From 66-474 sp035281745 (GTDB lineage Bacteria > Pseudomonadota > Gammaproteobacteria > Xanthomonadales > Rhodanobacteraceae), in assembly GCA_035281745.1 (NCBI GenBank), contig DATEDI010000006.1, positions 1-64,000 on the forward strand: a stretch of 64,000 nt of DNA. Direction: 5' to 3'. The position numbers and the translations under genes were made by a program. The notes under the pieces were generated by a model. That model saw nothing but the letters and a program-made list of their open reading frames with translations, was not told where the DNA came from and searched no databases. Numbering within the stretch: position 1 is the stretch's first letter; every line of letters begins with the position of its first letter. Positions 52,432 through 60,123 of this stretch are shown one piece after another.

Positions 52432-53184
52432 ATGACCAACAAGCCCGCCAAGTATCGCGCACCCGCGCTCGACAAGGGCCTCGACATCCTGGAGCTGCTG
52501 GCGCGCGCGCAGGCGCCGCTGACTATGACCGGCATCGCCGCGGCCATCGGCTATTCCAAGGGCGAAATCTTCCGCATGCTGCAGGTGCTGGAGGAGCGCG
52601 GCTACATTGCGCGCGAAACCGAATCGGGCTATGCGCTGACCAATCGCCTGTTCCTGCTGGGCATGGAACGGCCGCCGGTGAAGTCGCTGGTCGAGGCAGC
52701 GCTGCCGGTGATGCACCGGCTGGCGCGGGACGTACTGCAGCCGTGCCATCTGGCGGTCGCATCGGGCGACCAGATGGTGGTGATCGCGCGCATCGATCCG
52801 CCGGATGACCTCGGTTTCGTGGTGCGCGTCGGCCATCGGTTGCCGCTGTCGCGTTCCACTTCGGGCGCCGTGTTGTTTGCGTTCCAGAGTGACGAGGTGC
52901 GCGAACACTGGCTTGCCCTGATGGATGCCGCCGGCGGGTTGAGCAAGCGCAAGCGTTTCATCGCGCAGGCCGACGACATCCGTGCGCAAGGGTATGCGAT
53001 GTTGCCGAGCGGCGACGTCGATGCGGTGACCGATCTTTCCGCGCCGATCATGCGGCACGGTTTCGCCGCCGGCGCGTTGACGATTCCCTATGTCGAACGT
53101 CGTCCGGCCAAGGTGCCGATCAAGGCGGCGCTGGAGCGTTTGCGTACAGCGGTCGAAGGGATCTCGAAGGAGCTGACGGCGTGA
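52432..53184 (+). CDS. IclR-family transcriptional regulator
   Basis: A 250-residue regulator with an N-terminal winged helix (ALDKGLDILELLARAQAPLTMTGIAAAIGYSKGEIFRMLQVLEERGYIARE...) and a C-terminal GAF-like effector domain (HLAVASGDQMVVIARI, GHRLPLSRSTSGAVLFAF, DLSAPIMRHGFAAGALTIPYVER). Its position between fucP and the fucosidases makes it the probable sensor of a fucose-pathway intermediate. It is followed after 7 bp by the first GH29 gene. Confidence 0.88.
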   Translation: MTNKPAKYRAPALDKGLDILELLARAQAPLTMTGIAAAIGYSKGEIFRMLQVLEERGYIARETESGYALTNRLFLLGMERPPVKSLVEAALPVMHRLARDVLQPCHLAVASGDQMVVIARIDPPDDLGFVVRVGHRLPLSRSTSGAVLFAFQSDEVREHWLALMDAAGGLSKRKRFIAQADDIRAQGYAMLPSGDVDAVTDLSAPIMRHGFAAGALTIPYVERRPAKVPIKAALERLRTAVEGISKELTA

Positions 53185-53191
53185 GCGCGCC

Positions 53192-54550
53192 ATGAAAAAG
53201 TTCCGGCTGACTGGGTTGGTGTGCGCGTTGGCCTGCCTGACGGCGCCGGCATTCGCCGCACCTCCCGCCACGGCCACCAGCGACACCGAAGCACGGGCGG
53301 CCGTCAAGGCTGCGCGCATGCAATGGTTCGCGGACGCCAAGTTCGGCATCTTCATCCACTGGGGCATCTACGCGGTGGACGGCATCACCGAATCGTGGTC
53401 GTTCTTCGATGGCTATGTTTCGTATGCCGATTACATGAAGCAGGCGAAGGGCTTCACCGCGAGCCATTACGACCCGCAGGCGTGGGCGAACCTGATCGAG
53501 GCCAGCGGCGCGAAGTATGCGGTGCTGACCTCGAAGCATCACGACGGCATGGCGCTGTGGGACACCAAGCAGGGCCTCAACGTGGTGAAGGATACGCCCG
53601 CGCATCGCGATCTGGTCGCGCCGTTCGTCAAGGCGCTGCGCAAGGACGGCCTCAAGGTCGGGTTGTATTTCTCACTGATCGACTGGTCGTCGCCGCTGTA
53701 TCCGGCTTTCACGCAGGCCCACCCGCGTTATGGCATCAAGGACGATCCCGCGCGCTGGCAGCGCTTCGTCACCTATTACCAGGACCAGGTGCACGACCTG
53801 ACGCGTCGCTTCCGTCCCGACCTCTATTGGTTCGACGGCGGTTGGGAACATTCGGCGGAGGAATGGCACGCGCAACAATTGCACGACTGGATCCGCGCGC
53901 ACAATCCCGATGCAATCATCAACGGCCGCTTGCCCGGCTTCGGCGATTACGGAACGCCCGAGCAGGGCGTTCCGATCACGCGACCGCCCGACAAGTACTG
54001 GGAACTGTGCCTGACGATGAACAACTCATGGGGCTGGCAACCGAACGACGATCACTTCAAGACGCCCTACGAGATCATCCGCATTCTTTCCGGCACGCTC
54101 GACATGGGCGGCAACCTGTTGCTGGATATCGGCCCGCGCGCCGACGGCACGATCCCGAAGATCGAGGCCGACACCCTGCGGCAGGTCGGACGCTGGGTGC
54201 ACAAGAGCCAGGAAGCGATCTACGCCAGCCAGGCCGGCATTCCCCACGATTACTACCTCGGCGACAGCACGCTGTCGAAAGACGGCAAGACGCTGTACCT
54301 GTTCGTTGACGGCAAGCCGGGCGGTGCCGTGTTGCTGAAGGGTTTGACGAATCGCGTGCTCGTCGCTCGCGTGGTCGGCAATGGCACGATGCTCAATCCG
54401 CAGCGGCTGGGTGCGACGCTGGGCGGCGCACCCTCGATGCTCGCCATCGACGTGCCCGACTACGCGCTCGATCCCGATGTCACGGTGATCGCATTGGAAC
54501 TGGATGGGCCAATCAAGTTGTTCCATCCCGAGAAGAAATCCGGCAGCTGA
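53192..54550 (+). CDS. Alpha-L-fucosidase, GH29 (Sec-exported)
   Basis: A retaining fucosidase of 452 residues with a Sec signal peptide (MKKFRLTGLVCALACLTAPAFA). The GH29 barrel starts at AKFGIFIHWGIYAVDGITESW. TSKHHDGMALWDT and the nucleophile Asp215 in LYWFDGGW are clear, and LLDIGPRADGTIP is conserved. The C-terminal ~100 residues form a beta domain. It would act in the periplasm on fucosylated oligosaccharides imported by the TonB receptor. It is tightly linked to the IclR gene. Confidence 0.92.
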   Translation: MKKFRLTGLVCALACLTAPAFAAPPATATSDTEARAAVKAARMQWFADAKFGIFIHWGIYAVDGITESWSFFDGYVSYADYMKQAKGFTASHYDPQAWANLIEASGAKYAVLTSKHHDGMALWDTKQGLNVVKDTPAHRDLVAPFVKALRKDGLKVGLYFSLIDWSSPLYPAFTQAHPRYGIKDDPARWQRFVTYYQDQVHDLTRRFRPDLYWFDGGWEHSAEEWHAQQLHDWIRAHNPDAIINGRLPGFGDYGTPEQGVPITRPPDKYWELCLTMNNSWGWQPNDDHFKTPYEIIRILSGTLDMGGNLLLDIGPRADGTIPKIEADTLRQVGRWVHKSQEAIYASQAGIPHDYYLGDSTLSKDGKTLYLFVDGKPGGAVLLKGLTNRVLVARVVGNGTMLNPQRLGATLGGAPSMLAIDVPDYALDPDVTVIALELDGPIKLFHPEKKSGS

Positions 54551-54574
54551 GCATTCAATCAACGCAAAGTTTGC

Positions 54575-54672
54575 TCGTCATCCCGAACGCCGCAATGCGG
54601 CGATCCGGAACCCGGTGGCTTTTGCGGCTGATGACTGAAGTCGCTGGGTTCCCGCTTTCGCGGGAATGACGA
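54575..54672. repeat. CGTCATCCCG..GGGAATGACG dispersed repeat
   Basis: A long imperfect palindrome between the two GH29 genes: CGTCATCCCGAACGCC... pairs with ...CTTTCGCGGGAATGACGAC. Inner copies of CCGGAACCCGGTGGCTTTTG and AAGTCGCTGGGTTCCCG pair as well. It is the largest copy of the CGTCATTCC family in the window. Confidence 0.7.
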
Positions 54673-54688
54673 CATGAAGGAGTGCGCC

Positions 54689-56155
54689 ATGCCCACGCGT
54701 CGAGAAGTCCTGCAAGGCGCCGCCGCGCTGGCACTGCTGGCACGCGTCGGCGCTCGTCCGGCGTTGGCCGCCGCGCCCGCGAAGAAGCAAAGCGGTGACT
54801 ACATCCCGGAAACCGATCCGCTCGTCGTCAGGAAGCTCGCACAGTGGTCGGACTGGAAATTCGGGCTGATCCTGCACTGGGGCACCTACAGTCAGCTCGG
54901 CATCGTCGAGTCGTGGTCGTTGTGTTCCGAGGACGAACCGTGGTGCAAGCGCCCCGATGGCGTCGGCTACGTCGAATGGAAACGGCGGTACGAGGAGCTG
55001 ACGAAAACCTTCAACCCCGTGAAGTTCGACCCGGCGCAATGGGCGGATGCCGCGCACGCGGCCGGCATGCGCTACGTGGTGTTCACCACCAAACACCATG
55101 ACGGTTTTTGCATGTTCGATACGGCGACGACGGATTACCGCATCACCGCGCCCGACGTGCCGTATCACACCGATCCCAGGGCGAACGTCGCCAAGGCGCT
55201 GTTCGATGCGTTCCGTGCGCGCGATTTCGGCATCGGCGCGTATTTCTCAAAGGCCGACTGGCACACTCCGGATTACTGGTCGCCGCGCTGGGCCACGCCG
55301 ACCCGCAACAACAACTACGACGTGCGCAAATATCCGGAGATGTGGAAGCGCTTCGTCGAGTTCACGCACAAGCAGATCGGCGAAATCACCTCGCAGTACG
55401 GCCGCATCGACCTGATGTGGCTGGACGCGGGCTGGGTCAACGCGCAGGATCATCCCGATGCGAAGGCCTACGGCATGGAAGTGCCATGGGCGCAGGACAT
55501 CGACATGCCGGGCCTGGCCGCGACCGCGCGCCGAAACCAGCCCGGCATCATCCTGGTCAATCGCGCCGACGGTGGTCCCTACGAGGATTACCGCACGCCC
55601 GAGCAAACCGTACCCAGGCACCCGCTGCCCTATCCGTGGGAGACCTGCATGACGATGGGCGACTCGTGGTCGTGGAATCCGCACGACCGATACAAATCGT
55701 CGCGCGAACTGGTGCACACGCTCGTGAACATCGTCGCCAAGGGCGGCAATTTGCTGCTGGGCATCGGGCCGCAAGGGAACGGCGAACTGCCCTCGACCGC
55801 GCTGGAGCGATTGAAGGCGATCGGCACGTGGATGCGGGTGAACGGCTCCGCCATCCATGCGAGCCATCCACTCGCGCCCTACGAAGAAGACAAGTTCAGA
55901 TTTACGCAGCTCAAGGACGGCAGCGTCAACGCGATCTATCTCGCCGACGCAGATGAACACACTCCTCCGGCGGCCATCGAATTACACAGCTTCCAGCCTG
56001 CGGCCGATGCGCGCCTGCACGTGCTTGGCGTATCGGAGTCATTGGAATGGCAGCCGCGCGGCCCGGGGTTCCGCGTCGAATTGCCGCCAAGCGTGCGCCA
56101 CCGATTGGCGGAAACGCCGGCCTGGACGTTGCGTATTTCAGCTTTGCGCAGCTGA
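54689..56155 (+). CDS. Alpha-L-fucosidase, GH29 (twin-arginine-like signal)
   Basis: A second GH29 enzyme of 488 residues, clearly divergent from the first. The start at 54689 is supported by AAGGAG six bases upstream; an ATG at 54674 lies before that site. The leader TRREVLQGAAALALLARVGARPALAA has an RR pair of Tat type. The barrel shows FGLILHWGTYSQLGIVESW, TTKHHDGFCMFDT and the nucleophile Asp246 in LMWLDAGW. LLLGIGPQGNGELP matches GH29. The sequence difference suggests another linkage preference from the first enzyme. Confidence 0.9.
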   Translation: MPTRREVLQGAAALALLARVGARPALAAAPAKKQSGDYIPETDPLVVRKLAQWSDWKFGLILHWGTYSQLGIVESWSLCSEDEPWCKRPDGVGYVEWKRRYEELTKTFNPVKFDPAQWADAAHAAGMRYVVFTTKHHDGFCMFDTATTDYRITAPDVPYHTDPRANVAKALFDAFRARDFGIGAYFSKADWHTPDYWSPRWATPTRNNNYDVRKYPEMWKRFVEFTHKQIGEITSQYGRIDLMWLDAGWVNAQDHPDAKAYGMEVPWAQDIDMPGLAATARRNQPGIILVNRADGGPYEDYRTPEQTVPRHPLPYPWETCMTMGDSWSWNPHDRYKSSRELVHTLVNIVAKGGNLLLGIGPQGNGELPSTALERLKAIGTWMRVNGSAIHASHPLAPYEEDKFRFTQLKDGSVNAIYLADADEHTPPAAIELHSFQPAADARLHVLGVSESLEWQPRGPGFRVELPPSVRHRLAETPAWTLRISALRS

Positions 56156-56311
56156 CACCCTGCTTTCGCTGCGCTGCAGCAGCTTTCGGCTCGCACAGGG
56201 GACTTCCCATCGCGACCCGAAGGTTTTAACATCCCGCTGCAGGGTTTCATGGGTGCATCACTGGCTCACAACTGAACCGCAGGGCTGCGGTCGTTTCCGG
56301 GAGGCTCGTCC

Positions 56312-59212
56312 ATGCAACACGCCACATTCCATCGCAATGCACTGGCATTGGCCTTGTCCGCAGCGTTGCTGCTGCCGTTGGGGGCCTTTGCGCAGACTGC
56401 TGCGGGGCAGGACGCAGGTACCGCATCGCCTCAGTCTGCACCCGATTCGTCCAAGCCGAAGAAGACCCTCCAGGAAGTCGTCGTCCTCGGGTCGCGCATT
56501 CCGCGCACGGAGCTCGAAGGGGCCAAACCGGTGGTGACCATCACCGGGGTGCAGATCAAGAAGGAAGGCTTCACGACCCTCTGGGAGTTCATGAATTCAC
56601 TGCCGCAGGTCGGCAGGGCGCAAACCCCACCGAGCTGGGGTTCCACCTCGGTGAACGCGCGTCAGCTCAACCTGCGCAACATGGGCCCCCAATTCACCCA
56701 GTTGATGATCGATGGTTATCGCGTCGTCGATTACCCGCAGTCGAACAACGGCCGGACCAACTTCCAGAACTACAACAACATTCCCACGGGAATGATCGAC
56801 CGCGTGGAAATCCTCGCGTCCGGCGCATCGTCGATCTACGGCGCCGACGCGGTGGCCGGCGTGGTCAACGTGATCCTGAAGAAGGAGTACCAGGGCGACG
56901 ATTTGCAGCTCACCGCCGGTGGTGCGACCCGTGGCGCCCGCCAGTACGGGAATTTCAGCTGGACGGGCGGCCGATCGGGAGATCACTGGCACATCATCTA
57001 CAACCTCGAGCACACCAATCGCTCGCCTTTGTGGGCCAAGGATCGCCCGTACACGGATTCCGAGGCGGACGCGGGCTACGGCACCTGGAATCCCAGCGCG
57101 CGGATGTTCGGCTACCAGACTTACGACGCCCTCTCGCTGTATGACATCAATGGCAACTACATCACCCCGCCGCCGGGATCGTGCGAATCGTTCCAGAATT
57201 TTTCGCGGCGCGACAAGAAGACCATCGCGACCAGTGGTGATCAGGTGACGGGCCCCGTCACCGACTACGGCCAGTACTGCACGCAACACGATTTGTTCCG
57301 CAATTGGGTGCTGACGCCGGGCCTGCAAAGCAACGACGCTGCCATTTCGGGCGAGTACGATTTGAATGACAGCCTGCAAGCCTATGGCTCGGTCGCGCTG
57401 TGGGACACGCACGGCGTCTCGCAGACCCAGCGACCATTCGCGTATCCGATGGGCGGTTTGCCGGTGCCGTTCTACGACTCGGGTACGGGTCAGGTCGTCA
57501 CCAGTTTCCTGCGCCAGTTGACCTACGCCGAGATGGGCACCCAGGCCAACACGTACGACAACGAGCAGTACTGGAACATCCACGCCGGACTGCGCGGCGC
57601 GATCTTCGATGGCCGGTTCAACTGGGATTTGAACCTCGGCTACCAGAAATACATCGTGCACGAGAACTACACCGGCCTGAACGAACAGGGCATGTTCGAT
57701 TTCTTCTTCGGCCCGCAGCTCGGCACCACGACGATCAACGGCACGACGTATCCGGTCTACCACGTCGACCAGCAGCGCTACTGGTACCCGATCACGCCGG
57801 CGCAGTACTCCACGTTCGGCGTGGCCGGCGAGAACAATGCGTGGTCCTGGATGCAAAACGCCACGTTGAATGTCAACGGCAACCTGTTCAACGTGCCCTG
57901 GGACGACAAGCCGATTGGCTGGGCCGCAGTGCTGGAGGCCTACCACAACGGCTACCAGCTTGCGCCGGACCCGCGCGGCAACACCCTCGACTTCGGCGAT
58001 CCCTTCCAGGATTACAACACCGGTGGCGGCAGCCGCAACCGCTACTCGTTCGCGACCGAGTTCCGGATACCGGTCCTGTCGACGCTGGACATCGATTTGT
58101 CCGGACGCGCCGACAAATACGTGGACGCCAGCATCGCCGATATCGCGAAAACCTGGGGCCTCAGCATCGAATGGCGTCCGGTCAAGAGCCTGCTGCTACG
58201 GGGTAGCTACGGCACCAATTTCAAGGCCCCGGACATGCAGGCGATCTACCAGACGCAGTCGGCGTCGACGGTCGGCATTTACCGCGACGATCTCCAGTGC
58301 ATCCAGGCCGGCGACTTCAATTGTCAGGCGACCCAGCATTCCACTTACTTTACCCATTACCAGGGCGGCAGCCCCAACCTGCTGCCGGAGTCGGGTCATG
58401 GCTGGACCTATGGCCTGGTGTGGGATATTCCATGGGTCGATGGATTGTCATTCTCCGCCGACTACTGGCACACCGGTGTCAACAACGCGATCAATTACAT
58501 CGACGCAGACACCCTGCTGGCGGACGAGGCGGGTTGCATCACCGGCCTCACCATTACTGGCGCGCCTTACACGACACACGCCCGCGGTTCGGCGTATTGC
58601 CAACTGGCGGTCAAGGATGTGGTCCGGGGCGCGGACGGCAACATCACTGCCATCCACACCGGTCCGATCAACGAATCGTCGTTGTATGTCAGCGGCATCG
58701 ATGCCTCGCTCGACTACCACTGGACGACGAACGACTGGGGCAATTTCAACCTGTCGATCAACTACACGGACAATCTGTCGTACAGGGAACGCGTGCTTCC
58801 CACCGATCCGTTGCTCAATACGCGCTACCAGAACGTGGCCAGCAAGGTGACCGGCATCATCAACTGGAATCGGAACGCGTGGGATGCATCGATTTCCGGC
58901 CTGCGTTACGGTTCCCTGCGTGACAACAACTTCGGTGGTTGCGAGGTGTTGTCCAACGGCATCATGCCGTCACAGGGGGACGCGGCCTGCACCCCCTATT
59001 ACGGCATGATCAAGCCGTGGATCACCTGGAGCGGCTCGGTCGGCTACCAGTTCGACAAGCGCATCAAGATGACGCTCATCGTGCATAACATCTTCGATCG
59101 GGTGGGCCGGATTCCTTATTACGCGGGCGGCTTCGAGTTCATCCCGACCCAGCAGGGTGATACCTACGATGGGCGCGAGGTTTTCCTGCAGATCAATTAC
59201 AAACTTGATTGA
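56312..59212 (+). CDS. TonB-dependent outer-membrane receptor
   Basis: A 966-residue gated beta-barrel for glycan import. A Sec signal peptide (about 1-28, ending GAFAQ) leads to a Pro/Ser-rich spacer and a TonB-box-like KTLQEVVVLGSRI. The plug domain has LRNMGPQFTQLMIDGYRVVDY and RVEILASGASSIYGADAVAGVVNVILKK. The barrel has many aromatic-rich strands and ends VFLQINYKLD. The IYGADAVAGVVNVI type is common for carbohydrate receptors in Xanthomonadales. Its place among glycosidases points to N-glycan or fucosylated oligosaccharide uptake. Confidence 0.9.
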   Translation: MQHATFHRNALALALSAALLLPLGAFAQTAAGQDAGTASPQSAPDSSKPKKTLQEVVVLGSRIPRTELEGAKPVVTITGVQIKKEGFTTLWEFMNSLPQVGRAQTPPSWGSTSVNARQLNLRNMGPQFTQLMIDGYRVVDYPQSNNGRTNFQNYNNIPTGMIDRVEILASGASSIYGADAVAGVVNVILKKEYQGDDLQLTAGGATRGARQYGNFSWTGGRSGDHWHIIYNLEHTNRSPLWAKDRPYTDSEADAGYGTWNPSARMFGYQTYDALSLYDINGNYITPPPGSCESFQNFSRRDKKTIATSGDQVTGPVTDYGQYCTQHDLFRNWVLTPGLQSNDAAISGEYDLNDSLQAYGSVALWDTHGVSQTQRPFAYPMGGLPVPFYDSGTGQVVTSFLRQLTYAEMGTQANTYDNEQYWNIHAGLRGAIFDGRFNWDLNLGYQKYIVHENYTGLNEQGMFDFFFGPQLGTTTINGTTYPVYHVDQQRYWYPITPAQYSTFGVAGENNAWSWMQNATLNVNGNLFNVPWDDKPIGWAAVLEAYHNGYQLAPDPRGNTLDFGDPFQDYNTGGGSRNRYSFATEFRIPVLSTLDIDLSGRADKYVDASIADIAKTWGLSIEWRPVKSLLLRGSYGTNFKAPDMQAIYQTQSASTVGIYRDDLQCIQAGDFNCQATQHSTYFTHYQGGSPNLLPESGHGWTYGLVWDIPWVDGLSFSADYWHTGVNNAINYIDADTLLADEAGCITGLTITGAPYTTHARGSAYCQLAVKDVVRGADGNITAIHTGPINESSLYVSGIDASLDYHWTTNDWGNFNLSINYTDNLSYRERVLPTDPLLNTRYQNVASKVTGIINWNRNAWDASISGLRYGSLRDNNFGGCEVLSNGIMPSQGDAACTPYYGMIKPWITWSGSVGYQFDKRIKMTLIVHNIFDRVGRIPYYAGGFEFIPTQQGDTYDGREVFLQINYKLD

Positions 59213-59235
59213 CGAGCTCCAGCGTCGAGATGTTG

Positions 59236-59260
59236 CCCCGGCTAGCGCCGGGGCCTTTCT
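59236..59260 (+). terminator. Terminator-like hairpin after the TonB receptor
   Basis: CCCCGGC (59236-59242) and GCCGGGG (59247-59253) form a perfect 7-bp stem with loop TAGC, followed by CCTTTCT. It lies 23 bases after the receptor stop and before the next gene. The T tract is short, so partial readthrough is likely. Confidence 0.6.
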
Positions 59261-59286
59261 CGATGCCGCGCGGGCCGGACGTGGCG

Positions 59287-60111
59287 ATGATTGATGCGCA
59301 TTGCCACTTCTGGCGCCTGAACCAAAACGATTGCACGTGGCCGCCGCCGGAACTCACGGCGATCCATCGCGACTTCCTTGCGGACGATTGGCAGCGCGAA
59401 GCGAACGCCGTGGGCATCGACGCCGCGATCGCTGTGCAGTCGCAGCCCAGTGATCGTGATACCGACTGGTTGCTGGAATTGACGCGCGATGATCCGCGCA
59501 TGGCAGGCATGGTGGGCTGGGTAAATCTGGCCGCGCCGGGTGCGCCCGGCCGCATCGCCGCGCTGGCGGAGCATCCGAAATTGCGCGGCCTGCGGCCGAT
59601 GCTGCAGGACTTGCCCGACGACGACTGGATTCTGCAACCCATTGTGACGCCAGCCATCGAGGCGATGGTCGCGCATGGCTTGTGTTTGGACGCGCTGGTG
59701 CGTCCGCGGCATCTGCCGCACCTGCTCCGGTTCGCTGAACGGCATCCTGCATTGCGCGTCGTGATCGACCATGCCGCCAAGCCGGACATCGCGGGCGGCG
59801 TATTTGATCCATGGCGCGCGCGCGTCGCGAAGCTTGCGGAATTTCCGAACGTGGTCTGCAAGCTGTCCGGGCTTCTGACCGAAGCGGGCGAGACATGGCG
59901 ACCCGACGCCCTGCGACCGTATCTGGATCATCTGCTCGCGACATTCGGCCCGCGTCGGCTGCTGTGGGGCAGCGATTGGCCGGTCGTGAATCTTGCGGCC
60001 GACTACTCGCGCTGGTTCGATCTGGTGGACACGAGCACGGGTCTCGCGGGCGATGAACGGGCGGCGTTGTTTGGCGACAATGCGGCGCGGGTTTACGGTA
60101 TCGAAGCTTAG
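59287..60111 (+). CDS. Amidohydrolase, probable L-fuconolactonase
   Basis: A metal-dependent TIM-barrel hydrolase of 274 residues. It begins MIDAHCHFW, the metal-binding HxH of the amidohydrolase-2 group. It has VIDHAAKPDIAGG, VVCKLSGLLTEA and LLWGSDWPVVNL with the catalytic Asp. Related enzymes open fucono-, galactono- and similar lactones, the step between the L-fucose dehydrogenase and L-fuconate dehydratase encoded near 46-50 kb. I place the start after the hairpin; TTG at 59209 and ATG at 59263 are in-frame alternatives. Confidence 0.85.
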   Translation: MIDAHCHFWRLNQNDCTWPPPELTAIHRDFLADDWQREANAVGIDAAIAVQSQPSDRDTDWLLELTRDDPRMAGMVGWVNLAAPGAPGRIAALAEHPKLRGLRPMLQDLPDDDWILQPIVTPAIEAMVAHGLCLDALVRPRHLPHLLRFAERHPALRVVIDHAAKPDIAGGVFDPWRARVAKLAEFPNVVCKLSGLLTEAGETWRPDALRPYLDHLLATFGPRRLLWGSDWPVVNLAADYSRWFDLVDTSTGLAGDERAALFGDNAARVYGIEA

Positions 60112-60123
60112 GGGAAACCAGGC

